This document shows positions 25,951 to 35,181 of a DNA stretch of 64,000 bases, one piece after another. The notes beneath the pieces were generated by a model that saw only the letters and a program-made list of their open reading frames with translations, did not search any database and was not told where the DNA came from. The translations under genes were made by a program, and so were the position numbers. The stretch is from Rhodohalobacter mucosus (lineage in GTDB: Bacteria; Bacteroidota; Rhodothermia; Balneolales; Balneolaceae): NCBI RefSeq assembly GCF_003150675.1, contig NZ_QGGB01000006.1, positions 248,001 to 312,000 of the forward strand, read 5' to 3'. Positions within the stretch are counted from its first letter, which is position 1. Every line of letters begins with the position of its first letter.

Positions 25951-27684
25951 TCAATTACCCTGCCGGGCGGGACGTTTCGGTCTTTTTGGCATGTTTCTTC
26001 GACCGTCACCGTTTTTGTCATCTTTTGAGTAGTAGTCGAGCGTATCGCCGTTGTTTTCATCTGTATCAATCTCCTGAAGCTGTTTATCCTGGGCAGCAAG
26101 TATCTTGTCGATCGATCCGCCCTGCAGTACCACGTCGGTGATCTCCAGATCAGAGCCTGCCAGTGTGGCTTTAAATTCGTTCAGAGATGTATTTTCATCA
26201 GCCACGAACGTAATCTTCACTTTGTATTTCCACATCCATTTCAGTCGCTGACTAATCGGTCCGCGGGTGAGGAAGGATTGAAGGTATGGGTTCACGTAGA
26301 TATCGGCCGCGCGGTAGTCGGTACTGTATTTGAATTTGCTGATCCACGACTCAATGTCGGTAATGATCGTATCCTGGCTCACCACGGAGCCTACACCACC
26401 GCACATCGGGCAGACTTTAGAAACGGAATTGACGACGCTGGGGCGGATTCGCTGCCTTGTAATCTGAACCAGTCCGAAATCGCTCATGCCGATAACGTTG
26501 GTTTTGGCACGGTCTTTCTTGAACTCTTTTTTCAGTTCATCATAAATCTTCTTGCGGTTTTTATCGTCGCGCAGGTCTATAAAGTCAACAACGATAATCC
26601 CGCCGATATCACGCAGACGCAGCTGCTTGGCAATTTCACGCGCCGCTTCCAGATTCGTTTTAAGAGAGTTGTCTTCCTGTCTTTCTTTTGCGGCGTAGGG
26701 CCCTGAGTTTACATCCACCACATACATCGCTTCAGTCTGTTCAAAAATAAGGTACCCGCCGGACGGCATGCGCACCCTCGGACTGAAAATAGAGTTTACA
26801 TCATGTCCGATGTTCACATGATCGAAGACATGATCCTTTCCCTTGTAGAGCTGAACGGATGGAAGCATTTTAGGGGCAATCTGTGATACATAGCTCTTCA
26901 CCGATTTATAAAGCTGATAGTCGTCGATCAGTACTCTGTCGTACTGTTTCGCAAAAAGATCGCGTATAAGGCTTTCCGTAATATCCAGATCCTTGTAGAG
27001 CAGGGTAGGGGGCTTGGCCGATTCCAGTTTATTGAGAATTCGCTCCCATTTTTTCAGAACCGTACGCATGTCGTCTTCAATAGACTCCTTGTCCTGTCCC
27101 TGGGCAACTGTACGTACAATCACGCCAAATCCGTCGGGCAGCATGGAGCCCACAATACTCTTCAGGCGTTTGCGCTCCCTTCCCCGGTTAATTTTCTTGG
27201 AAAGAGCGATGTATTCCCCCATGGGAATAAGAACCAGGAAACGGCCCGCAATTGTGATATCTGTGGAGACCCGCGGACCTTTTGAGCCAATCGGTTCCTT
27301 TACAATCTGTACCAGCAGATTTTGATTGTTTCTGAGCAATTTGCCGGCCAGGATCTGCTTTTCGTTATTGGAGAGCTTATCAAACTTTTGAAGTTCTTTA
27401 TCGGCGCTTTTGGAAATCGCACCCTCACCATTCATCATCTTGATATAAGACCCCAGGTGATCACCTGCATCGGAGAAGTGAAGAAAGGCATCCTTCTCCA
27501 TCCCAAGGTCGATAAACGCAGCTCTTATGCCGCTCATCACCTTGTGTACTCTCGCTAAATAAATATCACCAACTGTGCGCTGGTTGTCTTCAGATTCTAT
27601 AAATAACTGGGCAAGTTCCCCGTTTTCCAAAAGTGCTACCCGGGTCTGTTTGCCCGAAGAATGGATAATAATCTGGTTCTTCAT
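25951..27684 (-). CDS. rng: Ribonuclease E/G family endoribonuclease
   Basis: 577 residues. An S1-like domain near the N-terminus (GDIYLARVHKVMSGIRAAFIDLG) precedes the catalytic core with the metal aspartates in VVDVNSG and IIVVDFIDLRDD. The zinc link is CPMCGG. The C-terminal 60 residues are acidic then basic (NGDGRRNMPKRPKRP), probably RNA- or protein-binding and shorter than the E. coli RNase E scaffold. It would process rRNA and turn over mRNA. It heads the minus-strand run rng-hslV-hslU. Confidence 0.95.
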   Translation of the reverse strand: MKNQIIIHSSGKQTRVALLENGELAQLFIESEDNQRTVGDIYLARVHKVMSGIRAAFIDLGMEKDAFLHFSDAGDHLGSYIKMMNGEGAISKSADKELQKFDKLSNNEKQILAGKLLRNNQNLLVQIVKEPIGSKGPRVSTDITIAGRFLVLIPMGEYIALSKKINRGRERKRLKSIVGSMLPDGFGVIVRTVAQGQDKESIEDDMRTVLKKWERILNKLESAKPPTLLYKDLDITESLIRDLFAKQYDRVLIDDYQLYKSVKSYVSQIAPKMLPSVQLYKGKDHVFDHVNIGHDVNSIFSPRVRMPSGGYLIFEQTEAMYVVDVNSGPYAAKERQEDNSLKTNLEAAREIAKQLRLRDIGGIIVVDFIDLRDDKNRKKIYDELKKEFKKDRAKTNVIGMSDFGLVQITRQRIRPSVVNSVSKVCPMCGGVGSVVSQDTIITDIESWISKFKYSTDYRAADIYVNPYLQSFLTRGPISQRLKWMWKYKVKITFVADENTSLNEFKATLAGSDLEITDVVLQGGSIDKILAAQDKQLQEIDTDENNGDTLDYYSKDDKNGDGRRNMPKRPKRPARQGN

Positions 27685-28095
27685 GTATGCTTAGAAATTT
27701 CATCAGCAATTCGCTAAGCCTGCATTTCACCGTCAAAAAAATCTGGACAAACCTGAAATAATGGGTGGTACTCTCCGGCGGATTGTCAGCAGAAGTGGCT
27801 GAGCGAGCTGCCTTGCTGTTATAATTCTTGTTAAAAACCGTATGAGATGTATGCACAGCCCTTTCTGCCGAAGCAACAGGGTGTTCCTGGGGGCGGGAGA
27901 CCGCTCCTGCAAGGAATAAGATGTGGGAGATAATATTTTGCAAACTACTGTATAACAATGGTTTCAGTAAATATGTCTGAGTTTGGCATACAACATCAAA
28001 TTGTAAATAAATATAGCAGAAAGTTATCTAATAATTAAATATTGAATCGCTTCCAGCCAATTTAGTACAGCGTTATGTGAAAAACGCGTCAGTCT
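27685..28095. other. 411-bp non-coding gap between murA and rng
   Basis: Both flanking genes are on the minus strand, so this holds the rng promoter and the murA downstream region. A minus-strand frame at 27590-27958 has no recognisable composition or homology and overlaps rng. I see no strong hairpin with a T-run, no heptad array and no tRNA-like sequence. Confidence 0.5.
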
Positions 28096-29364
28096 CTATT
28101 CTGAATGTCTTTCCACGGATGCTCCGGCCGCATTGAGCTTCTGCTCCAGATCTTCATATCCGCGGTCGAGATGGTACACGCGGAGCACTTCCGACCGGCC
28201 TTCGGCAGCCATCGCGGCCAAAACCAGGCTGACGCTTGCACGAAGATCCGTACTCATTACCGATGCACCGGCAAGAGGGGTTTTACCCTCAATCGTCACG
28301 CTGTTCTTGTCTACCTTCAGATTTGCGCCAAGCCTGTTCAATTCAGGAACGTAGCTGAACCTGTCAAAGTATATGGTGTCGGTAACCACACTTTTTCCTG
28401 AAGCCTGGGTCATTAACGTGGCCCATTGTGCCTGAAGATCGGTGGGAAATCCGGGATAGATCTCTGTCTCTATGGATACCGGATTGATATTGGGCGCAGA
28501 TACGATGCGTATTTCATTGCCGATGTATTCTGTATGGACACCAAGCTTATCAAAGAAGTCCGGAAAGGTGCCCAGGTCGCTAGGGTTGCAGCCCGTCAGA
28601 GTGAGATCAGACCCGGGATGCATGGCAGCTGCGATCATAAAGGTTCCGGTTTCGATACGATCGGGAGAGTTGAAAAATTCAACACCCTGAAGCCGCTCTA
28701 CCTTGCGGATAGTGAGCTGATCGGTTCCCACGCCATCGATATCGGCACCCATTTTCCGAAGCATGGAACACAGAAGCACCACATCGGGTTCTTTGGCAGC
28801 GTTTTTAATCACAAATTTTTCAGCGCGTTTTACAGCGCCCAGAATAAGGTTTACGGTAGCTCCCACACTGCTTGGCTCGAGTGTAAACTCTCCGCCTTCC
28901 GTATATTCACCGTCCATGGATGCGACAACATATCCCTTGTCGAGGTCAATATTTATTCCCATCGCTTCAAAACCTTTCAGATGGAGATCCACCGGCCTCG
29001 GCCCCCAGGCACATCCTCCCGGCAGGGATACTTTGGCTTCTCCGGCTCTTCCCAGCAATGCGCCCAGCATATAAAAGGAGGCTCTCATTTTTCTTACCAG
29101 GTCGTAAGGCGCCTCAAGAAAGCTTAGATTTTCGGGGTCTATGGTAAGCCGGTTGTCGTCATCCGAAAAGTCAACACGCGTTCCCGTAACCCGAAGAACG
29201 TTGTTGAAGGTATAGATGTCGTTGAGTTTTGGAATGAGCCTCAGTACAGATGGGGAATCGCCCAGAAGGGCTGCGGCCATCAGCGGCAGCGCCGCATTTT
29301 TTGACCCGCTTACAGGTATGGTTCCTTTCAGCGGGGTAGGCCCCTCAATAATGAATTTATCCAC
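28096..29364 (-). CDS. murA: UDP-N-acetylglucosamine 1-carboxyvinyltransferase
   Basis: 422 residues. The N-terminus has IPVSGSKNAALPLMAA with the catalytic Lys/Asn pair. The PEP-binding cysteine is in LPGGCAWGPRPVDLHLKGFEAMG (near residue 117), so fosfomycin sensitivity is expected on family grounds. Later motifs are DRIETGTFM and YPGFPTDLQAQW. It catalyses the first committed step of peptidoglycan synthesis in the cytoplasm. The start overlaps the end of the biotin-carrier gene by 8 bp, so the two are translationally coupled, an unusual partnership. Confidence 0.97.
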   Translation of the reverse strand: MDKFIIEGPTPLKGTIPVSGSKNAALPLMAAALLGDSPSVLRLIPKLNDIYTFNNVLRVTGTRVDFSDDDNRLTIDPENLSFLEAPYDLVRKMRASFYMLGALLGRAGEAKVSLPGGCAWGPRPVDLHLKGFEAMGINIDLDKGYVVASMDGEYTEGGEFTLEPSSVGATVNLILGAVKRAEKFVIKNAAKEPDVVLLCSMLRKMGADIDGVGTDQLTIRKVERLQGVEFFNSPDRIETGTFMIAAAMHPGSDLTLTGCNPSDLGTFPDFFDKLGVHTEYIGNEIRIVSAPNINPVSIETEIYPGFPTDLQAQWATLMTQASGKSVVTDTIYFDRFSYVPELNRLGANLKVDKNSVTIEGKTPLAGASVMSTDLRASVSLVLAAMAAEGRSEVLRVYHLDRGYEDLEQKLNAAGASVERHSE

Positions 29365-29866
29365 GCGGTTCTATTTCTAAAAGAGGTTGATTTTTTTCTA
29401 CGTTGTCGTTCGTTTTCACATCCACTTTAACAACTACGCCATGAGTGGGAGCCTTAAGCTCATTTTCCATTTTCATGGCTTCCAGGATAATCACGGAATC
29501 TCCCTGTTCAACCTCATCACCTTCACGAACCAGCAATTCCAGTATCTTTCCGGGCATGGGGGCATTGAGGGTTCCGGCTGATCCTTCAGCCTGCGTACTG
29601 AATCCCATCTCTTCAAGCAGGAGATCCTTCTCATCCAGCACGTCTGTTTCAAGAAATTTTCCGTTGAGTGAAAACGAAACCTTTCGGCCGTCTGTCTCTA
29701 TGTTATCGATTCGATAGAGTTTGGTTCCGGTTCTGAACAAAATTCTGCCATTTTGGTTCTTAACCAATTCAAACGGGATGTTTTCACCGTTAACAATGGC
29801 CGATGTACGATCATCGCTTATGGTCACTTCAAACGACTGGTTACCGATGGTGCTTTTATATTGCAT
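29357..29866 (-). CDS. Biotin carboxyl carrier domain protein
   Basis: 169 residues. The C-terminal half is a biotinyl/lipoyl domain with the biotinylated lysine in VIILEAMKMENELKAPTHG, about 35 residues from the end, and the GKILELLVREGDEVEQGD strand pattern before it. The N-terminal half (ISDDRTSAIVNGENIPFE) resembles the extended carrier subunits of acyl-CoA carboxylases or oxaloacetate decarboxylase. It needs a carboxylase and a transcarboxylase, which are not in this window. It overlaps murA by 8 bp and the upstream small gene by 11 bp. Confidence 0.9.
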   Translation of the reverse strand: MQYKSTIGNQSFEVTISDDRTSAIVNGENIPFELVKNQNGRILFRTGTKLYRIDNIETDGRKVSFSLNGKFLETDVLDEKDLLLEEMGFSTQAEGSAGTLNAPMPGKILELLVREGDEVEQGDSVIILEAMKMENELKAPTHGVVVKVDVKTNDNVEKNQPLLEIEPRG

Positions 29867-30134
29867 GGTGCTGAATACTCTTTAATCCAAGTTTAGTGGC
29901 TTTAAAGCGAAACTGATCAATATGATCCGAATCGTAAAATGCGGATGGAACCCTCTTGTAGCCGCCATGGTCATCATAAACTTCAATGTATCCGTGATTA
30001 ATAAGTTTGATCAGATCATCACGAACAGCGCCGGAATTGAGTCCGGTTTCGCTTAGTATCAGTGAAAAATCTTCAGCAAAAATAAGAACCCTCAGAATGG
30101 ACAGCTCAGACTTTGTCAGTTTTGTTTTTAACAT
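29856..30134 (-). CDS. Small winged-helix-like protein
   Basis: 92 residues from ATG 30134 (MLKTKLTKSELSILRVLIFAE); further upstream codons are Ser/Cys-rich and probably untranslated. The order helix (TKSELSILRVLIFAE), helix (FSLILSETG), recognition-like helix (NSGAVRDDLIKLINHGYI) and wing (EVYDDHGGYKRV) suggests a winged helix-turn-helix, possibly DNA-binding. I cannot name a family. It overlaps the biotin-carrier gene by 11 bp and so is the first gene of a three-gene unit ending in murA. It may regulate that unit. Confidence 0.65.
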   Translation of the reverse strand: MLKTKLTKSELSILRVLIFAEDFSLILSETGLNSGAVRDDLIKLINHGYIEVYDDHGGYKRVPSAFYDSDHIDQFRFKATKLGLKSIQHHAI

Positions 30135-30248
30135 ATAAAAATAAGATAGAGTCTCAGATAATGAATGACAAGATGATGAACCGGCGCAGGTGCTCACGCA
30201 GTCTGTTCACAGCAGCATAAAACCCGGATCGTGGCTCTCTCTGATTAA

Positions 30249-30764
30249 TCATTCGATTCGAATGTCGCCGTACGTGATCACATTTTCATTAAGGTCGGTA
30301 ATCACCACCCTGTAGAGCCCCTGAGGATTTTCAGGAAACTCGGAAATAAGTGTGGGTTCAAGTGAAATCACATCAAGGCCCGGGGGCAGCGGATTTCGAA
30401 CATCATTATCTATGGGCCGCACATTACCCGATTCATAGAATACAAACACCCGCAGGCCCGACACAGATTCCACACCGGTTACAATACGGTTGATCCGGAC
30501 CAGCTCGTTTGTAAGAACAGGATTCGGATATGCCGGGTCAATTTCAATTACACCCTGAAAAAAGGGAGCTACTCTCCAGTCGTCAGAGTCGCGGCTGATC
30601 ACATTTCCGGTTGCATCGGTTTGAGTTATGCCCTCCGGTATGCTGAAGGCTGCGCGTTCAAATTCACGCTGGTCGCTTGAACGGTTACAAGCCGATGCGG
30701 TAATCAGAACGGTGAAAAGCACAATGGAAAAGGAAAAAGACGGGTTGCGAAAAAAAGAAATCAT
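30249..30764 (-). CDS. Predicted lipoprotein of unknown function
   Basis: 171 residues with a lipoprotein signal: hydrophobic SIVLFTVLITASAC with the lipobox cysteine at about residue 26. The mature part is acidic with beta-strand character (VIEIDPAYPNPVLTNELVRINRI, GLYRVVITDLNENVITYGDIRIE) and resembles the immunoglobulin-like or type IX-associated modules seen in Bacteroidota-type envelopes; I cannot assign a family. It should be anchored to the periplasmic or outer membrane face. It is divergent from the YffB-like gene. Confidence 0.7.
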   Translation of the reverse strand: MISFFRNPSFSFSIVLFTVLITASACNRSSDQREFERAAFSIPEGITQTDATGNVISRDSDDWRVAPFFQGVIEIDPAYPNPVLTNELVRINRIVTGVESVSGLRVFVFYESGNVRPIDNDVRNPLPPGLDVISLEPTLISEFPENPQGLYRVVITDLNENVITYGDIRIE

Positions 30765-30906
30765 CAGTTTCGGATCTGTTCGGTCTGTGCGAATGTCCTC
30801 TGTATAACTTTAAAAAAGCCTGTAAACGGATTTGTTTAGATTATACAAAGCTTAAGAAAAAGTCGTAATTTTTAAGTCATTGAAACAGGAATAATTACCA
30901 TTTGGA

Positions 30907-31248
30907 ATGATACAGGTTTACGGAATCAAAAACTGTAATAAAGTACGGGATACCTTTTCCTGGCTTAAAAATAACCAAATTGAATACGAGTTTATCGACT
31001 TTAAAAAAGAACCCCTTTCCAGGGGGGAACTTCAATCGCTTGTGCAGCAGATCGGTCTCGACGTACTGGTGAACAAACGCGGTATGAAATGGCGTCAGCT
31101 CGGCCTCAAAGATAAAAACCTGTCGGATAAGGAACTTTTTGACGTATTACTGGAAAATCAAACAATGATAAAAAGGCCTGTACTGGTGCGCGGTGAGGCG
31201 ATATTGGTGGGCTATGATGAGGACTCTTTTGAAGCATTTGTTTCGTAA
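30907..31248 (+). CDS. ArsC/Spx-family thioredoxin-fold protein (YffB-like)
   Basis: 113 residues. The N-terminus MIQVYGIKNCNKVRDTFSWL carries the single conserved cysteine (C10), and the C-terminus [25 protein letters not shown] matches YffB/Spx/ArsC members. YffB is the closest by look (KRG..W..L in the middle). The family reduces or senses thiols, and YffB itself is a glutathione-dependent-reductase-like protein without a proven role. Its last 35 bp overlap the start of the DUF3108 gene, in another frame. Confidence 0.88.
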   Translation: MIQVYGIKNCNKVRDTFSWLKNNQIEYEFIDFKKEPLSRGELQSLVQQIGLDVLVNKRGMKWRQLGLKDKNLSDKELFDVLLENQTMIKRPVLVRGEAILVGYDEDSFEAFVS

Positions 31249-32035
31249 AACCCGGCTTGTAATCCTGCTTCTTATTTTAACGGCTGGTGAGCTTTATTCA
31301 CAGACACAGTTCATTTATGAACGCAGTGAACCGCCTACCATGCAGATGATGCTGGATGCACGGGAGGTGTTTGAATACGAAGTGCGATACGGATTTCTTA
31401 CCCTTGGCTGGGTTGATGTCGAACTTCTGCCCGATACAACCTGGAACGGTAAAAAAGCGTACCACATGCGCACGAGGATCCGGTCGAACCGGCGTATTCC
31501 GTTTGTGGGTACGCGTATCGTGGATTATCAGAATATCTTTCAGTTTAATGATAAATGGCCCTACAGTTTCGTTTTCTGGCGCGACGATGTTCATGATGAA
31601 GAGTATAACAGCGTGCGTGCCGTTTTTGACCGTGAAGAGGATGAAGTAAGATTCTTTGAGCATGGTGAAGCGGTCGACACGCTCAGCCTCGAAGAACCGG
31701 CCAGCGGCGGGGACATCATTTTTTACTATTCCAGATTATATGCGGGCGAACCGGGGGCCTACAGAATGCCTGTATACATTGAAGGGGAAAAAGGAACCGT
31801 AACTGCGACCAGCCGCACCGAAACCAGGCGCAGGGAATACGATGCGTTTGATGAACCTGTAGAGACCTACCTGAGTGAAGGGCATGCGGATGTGGACGGT
31901 CCTTTCGGATTTAACGGTAACTTTAAATCATGGTTTTCGGCGGATGACCTGCGGATCCCTGTTGAGGCGCACGTGAAAGTTATATTTGGAAACGTAAAGG
32001 TGAGACTTATCTCCTATGAGCGACATGCAGAGTAA
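31214..32035 (+). CDS. DUF3108-family secreted protein
   Basis: 273 residues from ATG 31214; a second ATG follows immediately and a GTG at 31193 is possible. GGTGGG sits 3 nt ahead of this start. A signal peptide is evident ([20 protein letters not shown]). The mature protein shows the DUF3108 pattern: [41 protein letters not shown], and the end [20 protein letters not shown]. Members are periplasmic or outer-membrane-associated beta proteins of unknown function. It overlaps both neighbours (yffB-like by 35 bp, dut by 20 bp), so the three form one compact operon. Confidence 0.88.
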   Translation: MMRTLLKHLFRKTRLVILLLILTAGELYSQTQFIYERSEPPTMQMMLDAREVFEYEVRYGFLTLGWVDVELLPDTTWNGKKAYHMRTRIRSNRRIPFVGTRIVDYQNIFQFNDKWPYSFVFWRDDVHDEEYNSVRAVFDREEDEVRFFEHGEAVDTLSLEEPASGGDIIFYYSRLYAGEPGAYRMPVYIEGEKGTVTATSRTETRRREYDAFDEPVETYLSEGHADVDGPFGFNGNFKSWFSADDLRIPVEAHVKVIFGNVKVRLISYERHAE

Positions 32036-32483
32036 TGGGGTAACCGTTTGGTTCAAAAAACTGGAACACGCTATGGACCTTGACCTGCCGGGTTATGAGT
32101 CAGGCGAAGCGGCCGGAATGGATGTGCGGGCCGCCATTACCGAGCCAATCGTATTGAAACCGGGTGAACGTGCGCTGGTGCCCGCCGGTTTCCAAATGGC
32201 GCTGCCCCGCGGGTATGAAGCCCAGATTCGTCCCAGAAGCGGCCTTGCATACAAATACGGTATAACCATGCTCAACTCACCGGGTACGATCGACTCAGAC
32301 TACAGGGGAGAGGTGAAAGTGCTCGCTATTAATCATGGGAACGATCCTTTCACCATAAATCATGGCGACCGAATTGCCCAGATGGTCATCTCACCGGTGA
32401 TCCAGGCAACCGTTCGTAAAACAGATACCTTGCCGGGAACGGAAAGAGGCCAGGGAGGATTTGGCAGTACCGGAGTTGCTTAG
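32016..32483 (+). CDS. dut: dUTP diphosphatase (dUTPase)
   Basis: 155 residues with the five trimeric-dUTPase motifs in order: AAGMDVRAA (motif 1), [12 protein letters not shown] (2), [19 protein letters not shown] (3), [12 protein letters not shown] (4) and the C-terminal [10 protein letters not shown] (5). It hydrolyses dUTP to dUMP and PPi, keeping uracil out of DNA and supplying dTMP synthesis. Its start overlaps DUF3108 by 20 bp. Heptad repeat DNA begins 4 nt after the stop. Confidence 0.97.
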   Translation: MSDMQSNGVTVWFKKLEHAMDLDLPGYESGEAAGMDVRAAITEPIVLKPGERALVPAGFQMALPRGYEAQIRPRSGLAYKYGITMLNSPGTIDSDYRGEVKVLAINHGNDPFTINHGDRIAQMVISPVIQATVRKTDTLPGTERGQGGFGSTGVA

Positions 32484-32487
32484 CGTA

Positions 32488-32557
32488 GAGTTAGGAATTA
32501 GGAGTGAGGAGTGAAAAGGCAAAAGGCAGAAAGGAAAAGTGAAAAGGCAGAAGGCAG
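32488..32557. repeat. Heptanucleotide mosaic array (10 units)
   Basis: gagttag, gaattag, gagtgag, gagtgaa, aaggcaa, aaggcag, aaaggaa, aagtgaa, aaggcag and aaggcag follow one another in exact 7-bp phase, starting 4 nt after the dut stop codon. Confidence 0.85.
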
Positions 32558-32636
32558 AAGTTTGCACTGGGTGATGTTGAGGGGTGAAAAATGGTAAAAG
32601 TTCTGTTGATAAATTCAACTTTATTATAAAAACACG

Positions 32637-32706
32637 CACGACTCACTACCAACAACCGGCAACCAACAACTGAGAACTCAAAACTCAACACTCAAAACTA
32701 AACTTG
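32637..32706. repeat. Heptanucleotide mosaic array (10 units) ending in the MFS start codon
   Basis: cacgact, cactacc, aacaacc, ggcaacc, aacaact, gagaact, caaaact, caacact, caaaact and aaacttg are in one phase; the last three bases are the TTG start codon of the permease. Confidence 0.8.
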
Positions 32707-33981
32707 TCCATTACCCTAAAACCATACATTGATCTTGTTCGTACCAATGCCGACTACCGAAGACTTTGGCTTGCACAGATTATTGCCAACTTTGGTGACT
32801 GGTTCGGGATACTCGCCATATATGCATTGATTCAGGAGTACAGCGGATCCGAACTCCTGCTTGGGCTCATTATTGTCGTAAAAATGCTTAGCCTGGCCTC
32901 TTTTTCACCGATCGCGGGCTATTTTACAGACCGTTTCAACCGCCGGAAACTAATGATCTGGTGCAATATTGCAAGGGGAGTGATTGTGCTTGGGTTTATC
33001 CTCATTACCTCTGCCGATCTGCTTTGGCTGGCCTATGTGCTCATATCGGCACAGATGTCGTTCGCCGCCATCTTTGAACCTGCGAAGACATCCTCTATTC
33101 CAAACGTCACAACATCGGAAGAGCTGGTTGTGGCTAACATACTCTCTGCAGCCTCCTGGAGCATCATTTTTACTACCGGTATGGCCCTGGGCGGGTTCGC
33201 AACGGCCTGGCTGGGTACCGATCTGGTTTTTATGATCAACGGGTTTACGTACATGATCTCAACGTTTATTATCTATCGGGCGTCCATACCTCAGGCAAAA
33301 ATGTCGAAAAGGGAACTATACCGTACCAGGAATCCTCTCACGGGCATTCGCGAAGGCTTAAATTACACGTTTAACAATAAGCACGTACTCCGGCCTACAC
33401 TTGCCAAAGGTATCTTTACCATGTGTTTGGGTGCCCTTGTGTATCTGCTGATTATTGTTGCCGAAGATATTCTGATGATGGGAAGCATAGGTCTGGGTAT
33501 TCTATACGCCGCGCGGGGAGTCGGTACGGGGATCGGTCCGGTAGTAGGCCGCAGGATTTTCAAAAGTGAAAACCGGTGGGTAATGGGTATGGGTATATTT
33601 ATGATATGCGGCGGTCTGATGTACAGCGTGGTAAGCCTGGTAGAAAGCGTGCTTATCATGAGTCTTTTCGTAATGCTTGCACATATGGCTTCCGGGTCCA
33701 ATTGGGTGATGAGTACGGTGCTTTTACAGCGAAGGGCCCCGGATACACTGCGCGGAAGGGTGTTCAGCCTTGAATGGCTTCTTTTTACACTGGCCCAGTC
33801 TCTATCCGTCACAATGGCGGCTCTTATACTGGAATTTGAACTTCTTTCAATCCGGCAGACGATGGGCCTCTTTTCAGTGATGCTGATCATTGCCGGTATT
33901 GCCTGGCTCAATGTTGTAGCACCTGCTGAAGAAAAATATACGGTTTCAGAGAAGAAAATGGCTGTTTCAGGACACCCGTAG
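32704..33981 (+). CDS. Major facilitator superfamily permease
   Basis: 425 residues with 10-12 hydrophobic helices. The loop after helix 2 holds the MFS motif in AGYFTDRFNRRKLMIWCN, and the layout (DYRRLWLAQIIANFGDWFGILAIYAL at the N-terminus) matches the MFS_3 exporter group that includes enterobactin and macrolide exporters. The substrate is unknown. No ATG lies near the N-terminus; TTG at 32704, the last codon of a heptad array, gives MSITLKPYIDLVRTN, which is where the family starts. The gene is probably monocistronic. Confidence 0.85.
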   Translation: MSITLKPYIDLVRTNADYRRLWLAQIIANFGDWFGILAIYALIQEYSGSELLLGLIIVVKMLSLASFSPIAGYFTDRFNRRKLMIWCNIARGVIVLGFILITSADLLWLAYVLISAQMSFAAIFEPAKTSSIPNVTTSEELVVANILSAASWSIIFTTGMALGGFATAWLGTDLVFMINGFTYMISTFIIYRASIPQAKMSKRELYRTRNPLTGIREGLNYTFNNKHVLRPTLAKGIFTMCLGALVYLLIIVAEDILMMGSIGLGILYAARGVGTGIGPVVGRRIFKSENRWVMGMGIFMICGGLMYSVVSLVESVLIMSLFVMLAHMASGSNWVMSTVLLQRRAPDTLRGRVFSLEWLLFTLAQSLSVTMAALILEFELLSIRQTMGLFSVMLIIAGIAWLNVVAPAEEKYTVSEKKMAVSGHP

Positions 33982-34125
33982 CCGCAAAGTTATCTGAATA
34001 GGGTTCAGTAAAAGATTTGAGGGGGCCAAACGTTAACTTTTCGCAAAAGCGGGTTCTCAGACCCCGGAATTAATGTTATCTTCAGGGCTGAATTCTTGTT
34101 TCTATAAAGAGATTAACACGCAGTA

Positions 34126-35175
34126 ATGATTTGGGAAAATAGCGGCTTTCTCTGGTTGCTCCTTTTAATTCCGATCCTCGGAGCAGGGTACTGGTGGTTT
34201 AAAACCATCCAGATAAAAAAGCGTAAGGCTCAGTTTGATGACCGGCTGATAGAGCAGCTTCGTCGCAACTACTGGAGCAGGGGTGATGTAGTTCGCCTCT
34301 TCGGTTTTTTATTCGCTGCCCTGTTTTTTATTGTAGCTCTCGCAGGCCCAAAGATCGGAACTGAGGTACGTGAAGTGCAGCGAACCGGACTCAACCTGAT
34401 GGTAGCCCTGGATCTCTCCAGAAGCATGAACGTTCAGGATGTACGCCCCAGCCGGTTAGACAAGGCCAAATTTGAAATCAACAGACTGGTAAACCGCTTG
34501 AGAGGAGACCGGATCGGACTGCTGGTGTTTACCGATGAAGCATTCAACCAGGCTCCGCTTACAACAGATTATGCTGCAATGCGGCTATTCCTTGACATCG
34601 CCAATACCGATCAGATGCCCAATAGCGGTACGAATTTTACATCTGCACTCTCCAGGGCTGCTGAAGCATTTGAATCGATGGAGCGTCATCAGGGAGCGGC
34701 AAACGTACTGCTGCTGGTTGCAGATGGTGAACATCACGGTCCGCCCTACGATGAAGAATTGAAGCGGCTAACGGATAACGGTATAGTGGTGTTTACGGCG
34801 GGTATCGGAACACGCGAGGGCGATCTGATTCCGATAACGGATGAAGCCGGCAGGACGGTGTCCTATCACAGAGACAGCGAAGGAAACACCGTAACATCCA
34901 CACTTGAACCACAGACGCTTCAGGAAATTTCACGTGAAGGAGGGGGAGAGTACTATGAAATTACGTCCGGCAGCGATACGATCGAGCCTTTTTTTGCACG
35001 GCTTGACGAACTGGAGCGCGGTGAATTTTCATCACAGGAGTATGCAGACTACGAGAACAGGTATCAGGTTATGCTCCTCACGGGACTTGGGTTTTTATTG
35101 ATAGCTCTCTTTTTCCCGGACTCCATCAAGAGAAAAGAGACGTGGATGTCACGATTCAATCAATCTGACTCATAA
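34126..35175 (+). CDS. VWA-domain membrane protein (BatA/BatB-like)
   Basis: 349 residues. Two N-terminal membrane helices (about 9-25 and 63-80) come before a von Willebrand A domain with an intact metal site: DLSRSMN (DxSxS), the threonine of LTTDYAA, and ADGEHHG. A C-terminal helix (VMLLTGLGFLLIALFF) follows. This is the BatA/BatB topology of the aerotolerance operons of Bacteroidota-type bacteria, which usually also have a MoxR ATPase and BatC/D/E. None of those is adjacent here, so the gene stands apart from its usual partners, followed at 6 bp by a HAD phosphatase gene. Confidence 0.88.
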   Translation: MIWENSGFLWLLLLIPILGAGYWWFKTIQIKKRKAQFDDRLIEQLRRNYWSRGDVVRLFGFLFAALFFIVALAGPKIGTEVREVQRTGLNLMVALDLSRSMNVQDVRPSRLDKAKFEINRLVNRLRGDRIGLLVFTDEAFNQAPLTTDYAAMRLFLDIANTDQMPNSGTNFTSALSRAAEAFESMERHQGAANVLLLVADGEHHGPPYDEELKRLTDNGIVVFTAGIGTREGDLIPITDEAGRTVSYHRDSEGNTVTSTLEPQTLQEISREGGGEYYEITSGSDTIEPFFARLDELERGEFSSQEYADYENRYQVMLLTGLGFLLIALFFPDSIKRKETWMSRFNQSDS

Positions 35176-35181
35176 AATCAT

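Noticed and set aside
28426-29127. Plus-strand frame of 233 codons opposite murA
   Set aside because: Antisense shadow of a well-conserved MurA.
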